This document shows positions 11,061 to 23,690 of a stretch of DNA of 64,000 nucleotides, in pieces. The stretch is from Acanthosepion lycidas (taxonomy: Eukaryota; Mollusca; Cephalopoda; Sepiida; Sepiidae), in contig OZ010580.1 in NCBI GenBank assembly GCA_963932145.1, positions 191,001 to 255,000 on the forward strand. The letters are read 5' to 3'. Position 1 is the first letter of the stretch. The number at the start of each line of letters is the position of its first letter. Position numbers and translations under genes: made by a program. A model generated the notes under the pieces. That model searched no databases, had not been told where the DNA came from, and saw only the letters and a list, made by a program, of their open reading frames with translations.

Positions 11061-13140
11061 TTCAGACAAAGTAAACGAGTTAGGGTTAAGGTTTATTCTG
11101 CGTTTCCAACTACTAGTTATTTGTTCATCCCTATTTTTGATTCAGGTTAAAAGTAGATTAGACCAAATAGAGGAATTGGCAGAAAATTCGCAGAACATTC
11201 TGTCGGATTACAAAATTCTAATCCTCTAGCTGTATGGTTAACTCTTTTGCGTCTCTCTTTATACTTTGCTTTCTATAGATGTTGTAATTCCTTCTTACTG
11301 TATCACTGAACTCTTTTTTTTAGATTTGATTCTATTTATTTTTTTTATTTTTACGTAAGTATCCGTATGCCTATCAATAGACAAAAAAAACTACTGCCAT
11401 TCTCAATGTCATAAAGATGATGGAAATAAACCACAAGATATAAACACAATCTAGACATACTACATTTATTTATCAGACAATCCTTACTTAGATTGATTTC
11501 AGAAGAAATCTGACTGCTTTCCAATCAATTTTCACATGCATATTACAAGTTTTGATTGACACACAAATGAAACAAGATAACGATCTAAAGAATCCTCTCG
11601 GCGACACTTAATGAGGAACAAGAGAAAGAGATGGTGAATTATATAAAAATATTTTAATAAAACTATTAACATTAATCTATTTCAGTTGTTAAACTTTTTC
11701 ATTGATTCTAACAATTTATAAGTATTTGCAAGTATCTTTCATCCGTTCTAATTAGAAGAATGCTAGCTGTGACAGCTACGCACTTAAATCGTAATGCAGT
11801 CCTATAGTGAAATTTTTATTCTATCATTTTTCCAGTTTACACTCTTTATTCAAAATCATTTTACATAGAGACACATATAAAAGCACGTTTATTCTTAGAT
11901 ACTTGCTTCATGTTCTAACCAAACTTTCTGAAAAAATTACGTGCACAGAAGTGACAGCATTCAACACTTTTTTAAGGTTATTTCGTTTTACCACACAAAT
12001 CTGTCGCAAAATTTTATAACTTTCTGGCTGTGTTTTTTCAATCCATTTTAATCCAGTTAAATTAATTATCATTGTAATGAGAGATGAAAGTGGGTTTAGT
12101 GAGGATATTTCTCAACGAATTCTAGAAATACCTAGGTTGGTGTCCAATTGCACGCTAAGCTAATTAAAAGTTCAGTGCCCATCATCCTTCGTAAATCTAC
12201 TGTAACACCTTCTGCTTGATAGCATCCAATGATGCTGACAAGTTCCTCTTTTTTCGTACATGCTATTCTTGATCAGAGAGTGAAATGAACCCAGTGCAAT
12301 GTCTTTATACACTTCAAAATATTCATGCACTGGCATTGCTTGATCTCGACAGGGAATGGTCATACTTAACAAACAAGGTGGCATCCACCATATATTTTAT
12401 TACATTGTCGTGTGCGCGTAGTTGGATATATAGACATAGATTTAAAGAATAAAATTGCATTTATAATTTAATATATGTAACGAAGGAACAGAATCATTGA
12501 ACAAATAGCCCAAATCAACTTTCTAAAGTTCAGAAAGTCACAAACAACCGGTGCCAAACATTCATTTTCCTACAAATCGAATATGTTCAGCCCTAAAGAA
12601 GTTTGCATCGCAAATGGTAACAAAAATGAATTTTCACTACTCCATACCAACTTCACAGATATTGATGACTTTTAGAAAATAACTATATTGTTACATCTTG
12701 AAATGGCATGAGTATGAGTCGAATAAATTAAGATAAATTTTCGTATGAATTATAATTTCATATAGTGCATAATTAATAAAATGAATACATGCGAAATTAT
12801 AGAACATAATTTTTTCAATCGTTTTAAATTGATTTCATATCTTTGGAGGCATTAAACATAAATAATAATTGCAAATAATAATTTGAAGCACAAAAATTCT
12901 GTTTACGAAGCAGATTTAAAAAAAGAAGAGAATTGACAACTATGAAAAATGACTTATGAACATTTTATTAGCAAAAATATAATAATTGCAAACGTATTTT
13001 TGAAATGTCTAATTTCATATACAATGAATCAGAAACGTAGATGTAGTGCGTAAATATTAATAATACGCATAAATTTATTGAACGCTTTAAAGAAATAACT
13101 TACTATCTCGCTAGCTATCTAGTGAGAAAGCAATTTATTT
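11061..13140. other. AT-rich sequence, no gene established
   Basis: Mostly unrecognised. Two weak coding-like islands occur. One is a 27-codon lysine/glutamate-rich segment at 11147-11229 preceded by a pyrimidine-rich AG. The other is a stop-free plus-strand stretch at 12481-12672 (64 codons, no ATG start) with balanced composition. Neither resembles a family I know. Confidence 0.5.
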
Positions 13141-13141
13141 T

Positions 13142-13199
<58 letters not shown>
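13141..13199. repeat. (GATA)n microsatellite
   Basis: About 14 GATA/TAGA units. Confidence 0.97.
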
Positions 13200-15780
13200 A
13201 ATCATGAAAAATAGTAGTATATTAAAGACGAAAAGCTTTCAAATATCCTACAAGAAAATTGGTAAAAAGTAATGATTATTCTGCCTCTAGATGTGAGGCT
13301 TTATAAAAAAAAAAAAAAAGATTCCGTGCAAACTAGCCCATCTCTAGTCCTTTTTTTTTATAATCTTTTCATAGAACGCCATGCTGAACAGTTAGGGGAA
13401 GTGAATTATGAATGCCTCTTTAAAATTAATTTCATACATGATGATTATCGACTGTATAGTGGGAAGTAAGTGCATGTTTATCGTCATCTCCCTTAGTAAG
13501 TGTGGATGAAAGCATTTTATTATCCATGTATTTGTGGAAGGAAGTCTATGTATTTTATGAGATAAACGTAAATAAGTACATTGGCGAAATGTGAACATTA
13601 CGTGAGGTTCTTGCTATCAAAGAAGACTCTTTCACGCCACTAACAATTACCCACCCCAAAAACATTCATGAATTACTAAAGAAGCGATTGAAATTATTTG
13701 ACAACCATGGAAAAATATACACACTACAATAATTAACAACATTTCATAACTGAAAAGGAAAGTGAATTCATCATGAACGAAGTAACTCACTGAAGTAATC
13801 TTTATGTAAGTATTTGTGTACAAAAAGGAAAGTATTGTACAAGTTTCATATGTTTTTGAGGAACTGCTTTAATTTAATTCGAGAGGTGTAGGTTCAAATT
13901 TGAATTTAACTATTAGATAGATTTAACACTACAGAAGAAAAAATCGCTCAACAGAGCAACACCTATAAAATTACAAGCACAAATGAGGTGAAAAAAGAGA
14001 GAAATTAAAACAAAGGAATAACTTATCTAATTACCTACATTATACACAAGGAAGTACGAATAATGTCTGTAGCATCAAATTAGAACAATCATTAGGAATG
14101 CATTTTATTTCCTCTTTAAATGCAATAATGCAGGTTTGCTGCGAATCTCCAATACCAAGATGCATCATTGTGACGCACATTTAATAATTACCACCGAAGC
14201 AGATTAATCTTGGAGTATACATTTGTTTTAGATGGAAATTGTAGGCTTGAATGGAAAAGTTGCTCATATTTTCGAAACAACTTAATATGATGGGAAAACT
14301 CGTTTATTCTAGAATTCCTGAACTGCGCGACAAAACTTAATCTCAAGAATACACCAAAGTCTTGTAGTGGTGAAAATAAATTATTATATCTTCTCAGAAA
14401 GATTTTTCATATTTTTTAAATAACTATTGACATTAAAATTTATTACGAACTCAGTTAAAATGAAATGTATAATTTTGAATGCATTTTCTACAAACTTTTA
14501 TAAATGTATGTATGTGTGTGTGTGTGTTCAGAAGTCACTGACTCAAAGCGTAACCTTAATTCTACTAATAGGAAAAGAAACATTTCGCCTCAATGACCAG
14601 ATTAAAAATGTGCGTTCCTTTTTTTCGTGAAATTAGGGTTTTTCTATTAAATATACTATTACATAAACTTATATAAAATATACGCATAAACAAATTTTAT
14701 TATGAGAAGTGATAAAAACATGGAAACAAGTAATTAATAATTAATTAATTAAAATGTTTTTTCAAGAGGATATGAATAAACATCGAAGTATTAACAAAGC
14801 TATTACAACTATTTTTGCAAAAAATTACCTATATTTCCTATATAGACAATTTGGAAATGTTTACTTAACATATTTTACCGATGATCTAGTGACATAATTA
14901 TATTTCACATGAACGATATCTACATATCTGATATAAAACGTAATGAATGTTTGATTCTAACATTATACAAATTAGTTTCTAACTTATTTCAGCCCTTTTT
15001 TATATTTATTTATTTACTATTTTAATTTTATTTTATTTCCATTGATTTATTTCTCCAACATTGTTACGTTACTAAATTATTAATAACAGAAGATAGTATA
15101 TTAACAAACTTATAGATTATAATATTTTCAATGCATTTTGGTCAGAGTAAATTATATTCATTTTTGGTGATAATTATCACAAACAATACAAAAACAGTTA
15201 AGAATTTAATACATGGAAAGTAGAGAGTTAATTTTACATCAGAATCAGGTGTATGCGATATAAAACCTAAATTATAGCCAAAAAATACAGCAGCGAAACA
15301 TCCCTAGATTTAAAGAATGTAATATATGAACATAAAATGGATTAAAAAATGAAACAACGCACTCAATGCGCCTTTGTCATACATTTGTGATTGCAATTTT
15401 AACCTGGAAAGTCCTGTTTTAATAAAAGTTCAATATAATTTGCACAAACGATGAAGCATTGAAAAAAAACATGAACTATGAGTTCACAACAATATACGAT
15501 AGAGCTATTTTAATTTATAACCCGTTCTTACTAAATTAGTACATAAACACTTTTGAGTGCATAAACAACTGAAAAAGAATAACTTAATCAAAAATAATAA
15601 AATAGATAATAAAAATAAGTAATAAATAAATGAATAAAAAATAAGAAGATAAATAAGTAAACAAAAATGCTAAGTTGAGTTAAAATTATTTCAAATCTAA
15701 TTTCTATAAAGATACAGTTAATTTAAAAATCAGAGTGTTTCTTCTCGCTAATGTAAGTTTTGTTCTTGCGAAATAAATTT
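13200..15780. other. AT-rich sequence, no gene seen
   Basis: About 2.6 kb of very AT-rich DNA with small direct repeats such as ttaattaattaattaa near 14735 and taataaataaatgaataaa near 15630. No frame or element was recognised. Confidence 0.55.
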
Positions 15781-15830
15781 CTTTTCTGATGATTCGGATC
15801 ATCGACGAAACATGACAAGGTAAACATTCA
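15760..15830 (+). ncRNA. Degenerate hammerhead-like motif (PLE type)
   Basis: At 15786-15815 the plus strand has CTGATGA, then a potential stem II (TCG/CGA closing a GATCAT loop), then GAAAC, in hammerhead core order. In the Penelope-like type the following bases form a short palindromic stem III such as ACATGT. Here the sequence is ACATGA, so one base breaks it, and stem I pairing is weak. No PLE coding sequence adjoins it. I read it as a decayed terminal fragment rather than an active ribozyme. Confidence 0.35.
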
Positions 15831-15889
15831 AAACTGTTATATGTATTTATCATTTTGTCGGATTCTCATTCAAATATGCACACACATGA

Positions 15890-15890
<1 letters not shown>

Positions 15891-15930
<40 letters not shown>
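15891..15930. repeat. (TA)n microsatellite
   Basis: About 19 TA units upstream of the CA/TA tract and MITE at 16.0 kb. Confidence 0.95.
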
Positions 15931-15934
<4 letters not shown>

Positions 15935-15967
15935 CGTCACTATATATATGCAGTCACTACACATAAA

Positions 15968-16005
15968 CGCACACACACAAACGCACACACACAAACACAT
16001 ACACG

Positions 16006-16037
<32 letters not shown>
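15968..16037. repeat. CA-rich then (TA)n tract
   Basis: ACACACACAAACGC-type repeats pass into a pure CA tract and then TA, ending at the left edge of a MITE. Confidence 0.93.
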
Positions 16038-16038
<1 letters not shown>

Positions 16039-16134
16039 TAGGTTGGTGCAAAAATAATGACGTAATAATGTCGTTTTTTGACCTATTTTTAACGTCAAAA
16101 AACGACATTATTACGTCATTATTTTTGCACCAAC

Positions 16135-16138
<4 letters not shown>
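16038..16138. mobile_element. mariner-type palindromic MITE, copy 1 (101 bp)
   Basis: The element starts ttaggttggtgcaaaaataa and ends with its reverse complement. The two arms (16038-16082 and 16094-16138) are 45 bp each and match perfectly as inverted repeats around an 11-base loop. The ends resemble terminal repeats of mariner elements and human MADE1 (TTAGGTTGGTGCAAAAGTAA). It sits inside a TA microsatellite, consistent with TA target preference. It has no coding capacity, so movement would need a transposase from elsewhere. Confidence 0.93.

Positions 16139-16205
<67 letters not shown>
16139..16205. repeat. (TA)n microsatellite
   Basis: About 33 TA units beginning at the right edge of the MITE. 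With the TA tract on its left side, it suggests insertion into a pre-existing or later expanded TA repeat. Confidence 0.96.
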
Positions 16206-16209
<4 letters not shown>

Positions 16210-17220
16210 TAAATTTTACCATATTTACGGGAAAGTGTGTTCAATGTCCGAGATACTGTTTGGAGTCAAAAATCAACACAGCGTAGTAAGTAGATCTGTA
16301 GATCGCATAATGCGAAATATGTGTGTGTGTTTGTGTGTATTAAATAGGCAAATATGCATATACAAGCACATTCCCTACACCTATCTTGTTAATTTTCTGC
16401 TAAATAAAGATCCATCCGAACGTAACTACAAATATTCATAAACCATTTTAACAACTTACTCGTATCAATCCTGTGCAAACAGGCACAATGATATGCATAT
16501 TTTAGAGTACTGAAATTTCTTCCTTTCGCATATCCCATCATTCCACTTCATGAAGGCCGAATAATATGAATAATCACGTGATAAAAGTCCCAATTGATTA
16601 CTTTTTTGTCCTAGTTCTTTCCTATTTGCGGTCGATTCTGTAGTTTTGCACTTTTGTTCCAGTGACCCTTCATCATTGTTGGCGATCGAACAGGCCGTAT
16701 TTTTCACCAACGTTTTCCTCGTTTACCCTTAGCCAGATTTGCCCTTGAAATAGACGGAGGTAATATTTAAAGACAGTGAGAGGAGGGAAAATAGAAAAGG
16801 CACGATCGATTCGATGATAAATGAACTGTAATATTACATTGCAGCGAATGGTCACCGAATTTAGCATTTACAATACGCACACGCACCCACACTAGAACTC
16901 CCATACAGATGCTTTCTCACAGAGACACACATGGACACACAAAAAAGGCAACACACAAACTTGTAAATTAGACAAATTTAAGGTAAAATCAATTTAAATT
17001 TCTCTGTGAAAATCATTCCCATAGACAGCACCGATAAAAAATTCTCCCTCATTTCTGAGATGTTGTCTTTCAAATTCACCATAGAATAAATCGATTCTAG
17101 TTTTGCAAAGAAAGAAACTGATTTAGTATTATAGACTAATTTACTTCAAATAATTTTACTCCGTTTTCACGAAAGGTCAATTTCACTTCTCACATCTATG
17201 TATCTATTTTAGTCTCCTCA
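16206..17220. other. No gene seen
   Basis: Slightly less AT-rich than its surroundings around 16450-16860, with short open frames on both strands that match no family. Confidence 0.5.
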
Positions 17221-17363
17221 CACTCGTATATACACACATATTTATATATGTATATACACACATATATATGTGTTTGTATGTGTATATATACTCGTATATA
17301 CACATATATATGTATATACACATATATATGCAGATATATATACATACATATATATATATATAT
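17221..17363. repeat. Irregular TATACACATA/TA repeat
   Basis: Variants of tatatacacacatatatatg alternate, with two tactcgtatatacaca interruptions, ending in a pure TA run. It is much less regular than the CA/TA tracts elsewhere. Confidence 0.9.
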
Positions 17364-18435
17364 TAGAGAATTCTAATTTCCTGGAAAATTGTTTTATTAA
17401 AAATATTTTATAAATTTCAACCGACAGTAGCACTAAATATTCAATGAATAAATTTTAGCATTACCATTATTGTAACATAGAACTTGTGAAATTTCTCTGT
17501 TTCAGCTATTTGAACATACTTAAATATGCCTCAAAACAAATAAGGAAAAGAGATTCATCTGAAAGGAAATATCGGTAATAGCAAAATACTGCCCTGAGAA
17601 ATATGACATTCCGGTCACAAAGATCTCCATAATATGAAGTTATTGGTTATTTTTTTTTTCATCGGGCTACTGCCGATAGGTATTCACCAAAACTGAACGT
17701 AAACACTTCAGTCTTCTGGCCATAATAATTTGATCTTTATCAAAATCATTAAAAATACTTTATTCTATAATATTTATAAGCTGTTTCCTGTTTAGAAATC
17801 TACGCAACACAATTTTCGTCTATTATGAAAATCAGACTTTTATGTTGTCACCAAATTTGAATTTTCAGTGCATCGATTCAGTAGTTCAATGCTTGGCGGT
17901 TTTGTTTATCGAACGAAAAATCAGTACTTGAATTCGGTTGACTACCGACTTTTCCAATACATAAAGAGAACACCCTCTTCCACGCAATCAGTGCATTTGT
18001 ATATTTGTAAAATTGGTAATACTTAAATAATGATCCTCTTATACTCACACATGACACGCATAAAGAATGAAAGAAGATATTTTCAAGAGACACTCATCCA
18101 ACACAAATTTACTGTAATTTTACAGCTGAGTTTGTAGATCAGGCAAAAGAAAAAAATGTCAGCCCCACCGCTATCTTTACGTCCGCATCTTACCACTAAG
18201 CCCATGAAATATTTTACTTTTTTTTATTCACATTGAACTTGATACATAAGTCATTTTCCTTTACATGGTTATCAGTCGACTTCCAGATGATGATACTTGC
18301 AATCATAACCAATTCTGACGATATTAACAAGACTTAAAATATCTATAAAATTACTCTATCTTGTTTACTTCATTCTGATTCATTCTATGCTAATTAATTT
18401 GAAAAAATGTCATTAAATATATTAAAATTTTGGTA
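17364..18435. other. AT-rich sequence, no gene seen
   Basis: No coding or element signal. The 71-codon minus-strand frame at 17878-18093 is unassigned. Confidence 0.5.
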
Positions 18436-18438
18436 AAT

Positions 18439-18441
<3 letters not shown>

Positions 18442-18530
<89 letters not shown>
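18442..18530. repeat. (CA)n(TA)n microsatellite
   Basis: Compound tract of about 18 CA and 26 TA units. Frames reading through it encode only TH/IY repeats and are not genes. Confidence 0.97.
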
Positions 18531-18533
<3 letters not shown>

Positions 18534-18689
18534 TATTTATATTCTGGATATCATTATTCACACTCTGTATTCGGACTATTGTCCTCATTTTTGTTGTTGT
18601 CATCACAATGTTTCGGCTGTCGTTCCCACGTGTTTATCAGATGTATATCGTTGTGGATAACCTACAGAGAATTCTGAACTGAATCCTAG

Positions 18690-19372
18690 CTGTAGACTCT
18701 CCTCGTTCCACTACCGATGTCTCATGTTTAATACTGCTCAGTTATTGCTCGCCTGTTTCCACTGAGTTCAGGTACACAGTGCCCAACCCAGTATTAGTAG
18801 GTCACCAAATTCATGAACCAACTCACGAACCAATCCACAAAGCTATTGTCCCGTAGGACAATTCTATTTAGTGAACTTGGAGCCTTAAACCTAACCTATC
18901 TGCTGATTATTGCTGCTATTTCTGCTGCTCCCTGTAATTTTGTGACTGCAGTTGCTGTTATATATATGCTGTCATTTGTCTTTCATTATTAGCGACTTGG
19001 GTTAGGCTGTATTTATTTATATGCTAGGTTTACTAAGGATGTCCTCATAGTCTATCATATGCTTACATTCTTTCTGACATCTACCTCTCCAGTGGTTTTC
19101 CTTGCCCAGTATTTTCATTTAATTCCACAGGGGCTGATGGCTACCCATTTTCCTCCATATCTAATCAACCATGCCGGATTGCATTGTCTCACGCTTTTAA
19201 AGCGTTGGTTCGTAAAAGTTGTAATATAGTAATTGTGAGTTCAATCACTGGACCGGACAGTGTGTACTTGAACTCAGTGGAAACAGTCGAGCAATAACTA
19301 AGCAGTGCCAAAAAATAAGAACTAGGCTATGTCCTTAGATATGGGCAGTGGAACGAGAACAGTCTAACCCCG
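18690..19372. mobile_element. Unclassified element with ~100-bp inverted repeats
   Basis: The left arm (18690-18782, containing gttattgctcgcctgtttcc and actgagttcaggtacacagt) is matched in reverse complement by 19258-19372 (gttattgctcgactgtttcc and actgagttcaagtacacact). A second matching block, ctcgttccact, lies further out on both sides. The interior of about 475 bp has no long frame. Arms differ at about one base in eight, so the copy is old. Length and form fit a non-autonomous DNA transposon or foldback element, but no target duplication or superfamily terminus could be fixed. Confidence 0.7.
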
Positions 19373-19441
19373 TAGAATTAAATAAAAAAATTAGATTACT
19401 TAAATCGATATACACGGGATGAAAACCAAAAGACACGACGG

Positions 19442-19490
<49 letters not shown>
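19442..19490. repeat. (TA)n microsatellite
   Basis: About 24 TA units between the inverted-repeat element and the plus-strand Penelope-like remnant. Confidence 0.96.
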
Positions 19491-19492
<2 letters not shown>

Positions 19493-19559
19493 CTCACCCT
19501 GGACTACAAACGGAAGTTATAAAAATCAGATATAAGCACAAAAGAGGAATTCAAAGCTT

Positions 19560-20900
19560 TAAGCCTACACCAAATTTAAAACAACAATCTTTGTATTTCG
19601 GAAGTGCCAGAAATCCAACGTTTTCGTTGTATTAAACAAAACAAAACCGATTACAATGTAAAACTTGACTCAGCAACAAAGATAAATTTATAAATTAAGT
19701 AAAAGCACCACCAGCCTCCTGAAGGTGCTGATAAACCTATCACAGTTAATAATACAGATGTTGGTTTACTCAAACTCACCGAAAATCGTGGGTGAGTATT
19801 AGCCCAGCAATTTATATAGAAGCGTAAAGATAAACGAAGCAACCTCCAGTCTATATTCCATAATTTCAAAAATCCCTATTTCTGTAAATCATTTATCCAA
19901 TACATTAACCTAACTGACCCTGCCATACATACCTAGTAAATATAGCGTTAATTCCTTCGACGATTTTCTCGAAATACTGCAACCAAACAAACTTAATAAC
20001 GGCATCCTAACCTCGTTAGACTTTGAAAGTATTTTTACCAATATCCCTGTCAAAGGAAATATAAACATAGTAATACAAGATGTATACACTCATTCCTCGC
20101 TCCAACTTTTTAATATTAGACGAACTATTCCATGTAAATTTATATCTTGCACGTCAAAAGTAATTTTACAATCATTATGGTAATATTTAAACACATACGT
20201 AGGTATGGGTTCACCTCTTGGTCTTAATTTATGTAATTTCTACATGACGCATGTAGATAACAAAGTGTTTAATAATTTCGTCAAGTTTTCCATATTTATA
20301 TTGATGGCATTTTCATATGAACAAAACCTAAAGGGAAAAAACTCAAAGAAACCTTTGAGAATAACTCCGTCCTACACTCTATTTATGAACTCATCATTAA
20401 TAATGGAATCCCTTTCCTCAACTTTTTAGTTAACACAAATAGTCATAATTTTGCTACTTCGTTATGTAAAAACCCACAAGCAAACATTTGTGTCTTCTCA
20501 ATGACAAAAGTGAGCATCCTCACAGATATAAAATGGTTGTTATAAAATAAACCGCCACAAAATAATTTGTTCTTCGAACACATTATTTATGAAGAATTAA
20601 GCAACATAAACAATTATCAAAAATAATTTCCTTGACCATGTTGTCGACGAGCAAATAATATTTGCCTTAAAGAAATTTAGAAAAAATAATACAAGCAATC
20701 ATCTTTATATAAACAAAAAACACACCATTAACTTATTCTTTCTTAACCAGATATACCTTGCCTATAAACAAGATGAAAGCGCAAGTAAAAATATAATTCA
20801 CGTGATTACGTTTTAAATAAATGTATCAAGCCATTTATGTTCTACAGAAATCATTCTAGGAGAGACTCATTGATTGATATTTTGACTTCTCATTTATATC
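19560..20900 (+). pseudogene. Penelope-like element (PLE) remnant, second family
   Basis: Plus-strand pieces in PLE order: YSVNSFDDFLEILQP at 19941, NNGILTSLDFESIFTNIPV to about 20055 (the PLE 'GI.ASLDVESLFTNVPV' motif with the first catalytic aspartate position), YVGMGSPLGLNLCNFYMTHV at about 20195-20255 (the MGSPLGP.L.NF.M motif), and after several broken frames NNFLDHVVDEQIIFALKKF with YINKKHTINLFFLNQIYLAY at about 20620-20770, then FMFYRNHSRRDSL at 20835. The catalytic YVDD region is degraded and stops are frequent. The sequence differs strongly from the minus-strand PLE at 10.2-11.06 kb, so two PLE lineages are represented. Confidence 0.83.
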
Positions 20901-23690
20901 CAGCCACTGTAGACATGCTAAGTCCTTTGAGTTTTATTCCTCATTCATTTAAAGTTGAAGCTTCTTTTTCTTGTCACTCGTTCTGAATTCATGATTGGTT
21001 TCAATCGATATAATTAATGTTTACTGTGGAGTGAGGATTCTGGATAATATTCAATAATATCCTTCAAATCTTTATAACTAATTTATAATTTGGACCACCT
21101 TTTCTTTTGATTTTCTAAGCTGAAAAATCAACTTGAAATTTTTTTTAACACTAACTATTACTTTTCGTTCAGCAGCATTCATTCTCCAAGTGTGAAATTT
21201 ATGTTTTTCATAGCTACAGATTCCTGTTTAGTTTCCAATTTGAACTCATGCGAACATAAAATACAATCAACCATGAACTGAAAGATTTCTCAAATTTATC
21301 TGAAAAATAGAATTGAATGGAGTGAAAATAATATTTTATTAAAAAAAAATAAATAAAAAGTTGGTTATTGTTTTTGAAGTGTTAAAAATATTATGCTTAA
21401 AAGAAAATCGGTAATTTCATGTTGAACAACTTGATTGGGCGAGATTGGATTATATAAAAATGAAACTTTTCGCTACTTATTTATTCTTAACTTTGCAGAA
21501 TTTATTTCTTCTGGTTTATCAGCTGGAATGGACCATTTTCAGGAATGTTGCGCCAAAGACAGCCCAGCATGGCATTTTTCAACTTACCTGAAAAACAAAA
21601 GAAACAAGATATTAGTTTTGTTGTCCAAAAATATTGAATATCAAAATCGTGAGTCACATATCTTTTTTGCCTTAAACAAACTATTGAGATCAAAAGATTG
21701 AAAAGTGAATATAAGAAAACCCAAGATTTTGATTACAAAACAGCATTTAGATTCGATAGTAAACAAGTGACATAAATCTAGTATAAATAATTTTCTATCT
21801 ATCTATTCTATCTATAATTTTCTATTTTCTATGTTATAATAACAATATGTTCCTTACATCCGTTTTATGTACATTGTAGGCACGAAAAATCGAATTAATA
21901 TAAAAGTTTCGTTACTATTTGGATTCATATTAGTATTGGTCTCATCGAATGGTGAGGCTAAGCTCACTATCGATTCGCCATCACATGACCTTCATCAAAG
22001 AGCCTTTCCAGAAACTACAAAAATGTAACCTCAGTGGAAGGAAGCCCAATTTTCATTCAAACATCAAACGCTTTCGGCAAGTTGTGTTTTTCTGTTCTTC
22101 ATATAAAATATCTGCAGCGATAATAGATTTCTATTTTCTTTTAAAAATTATATTTTATTAAACCTCTATATTTATATTATTTTTGCTATAATGAATTAAG
22201 TTCCATTAGATTTTAACCAATCAAAATTAAATAATTTTGTTTTAATATTTTAATAAATATCTCTCGGTAGGCATAAAAAGTAAACTATAAATAATTGAAT
22301 AATTACTAAAAAACATTCAAGAGGAAGATCACATTTGCGATTAGATCATAAAATAAGGTAAAACTAAAAGATCAGTAAGAGTAATATGTTAAAGATATTT
22401 TCAAAACTGCATGAAATCTGTCGATAGTGTTCTGTGTCTACAACAACCAAATTATGCCCCAAAGAAATCAGTTATTTGTCGTTAATACACGCATTTTTTG
22501 GTGAGGATCAGAAAAAGGTGACTGTAAAGACGTTGAGGCGCACTTAGATAAAAAAAAAATGAAAAGTCAAAAAATTTTGAAAGAAATCTGACTTTCAACG
22601 AAAATAAAAAATATCAATAGAAATTGCTATCAAATAAAACAAAAACGTTTATGCTATGCATGCGCATATTTATGTGTTGACTCTTATGCGTGTATTTAAA
22701 TCGCTGTTTCTAAATATAGAGGGATGCAAATGTGTTCACATACGCACATTCATCAAGATATATGCGCATGCCTAAGTATGAATACCGACTCGGACGAGGT
22801 CACATACCTGAGTCAGAATCGTTGAAGTGTGCGTGCATTTGCCTTTTTTAAGCCTGCAAAATATTTTACTATTAGGTGCGAACTCTTAAATGTAAAGAGT
22901 CAATAATGTCTTCAAATTAACCTTATACCTAATTAATAATGTTTTGTAATTAATTTCGCGATAGAAGCAAATGAAAGATGGTAACGCTTGGTCACACTTT
23001 TACTTGTTCCTTTAATGGACTGGACAAAGATTCATTTGTTTCTAAATTGAGGATTGCTAATAAATTATAGCTGATGATAACGTTTTGAGTGGCAATTGAT
23101 ACATAAGTAATAGCTGTTATGAGAAAATGGAATAAATGATTAATGGAAATTAAAAAAAAAACAAATAAGAATAACTGTTCACATCACAAGAAGAAAAGAA
23201 ATATTAAAATAAAAAGGCATATGAGAAACGAAAAATGTAGTCGAATCGACATTGAAAAGATTTGTAAAAATATACCAAAAAGGATAAAAATTATAAATAA
23301 ATTAAATTAAATTAGTAAAAGAGAAAACGGTGCTAACGAAGAAAATTATAGAATTAAAAGTTTACATGAAAAAACAGATAAATTCAAGTAAATGTGAAAC
23401 CGTGATGTTGAGATGAAGGAAGGAAGGAAGCAAAAACGAAGAGATTTAAAGAAAAAACAAAAAAAAAAAACAATTCAATCAATGGAACGAAAAATATAAA
23501 AAAAAATAAATCAAGAAAATATTATAAAACAAGACAGAAAATGTTTTTTGTGGTTTTCATCGAGACTTGAACTCATTTTATTTTCTCTTCAGACTCAAAT
23601 CAATTTACTGATTTGCTCTCAATAATAATAATAATTGAGTGTTCCATTAAAAGTAACTAGTAAACTATACAGGTGATTATGTAACAGTAA
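20900..23690. other. AT-rich sequence, no gene seen
   Basis: A stop-free tail at 20890-20985 follows the PLE frame but is not recognised. 23150-23530 is purine-rich with A-runs. The 88-codon plus-strand frame at 21435-21701 and its antisense partner match nothing known. Confidence 0.5.

Noticed and set aside
15929..16286. Two overlapping ~100-codon frames rich in IY and TH repeats
   Set aside because: They read through CA/TA microsatellites and the palindromic MITE.
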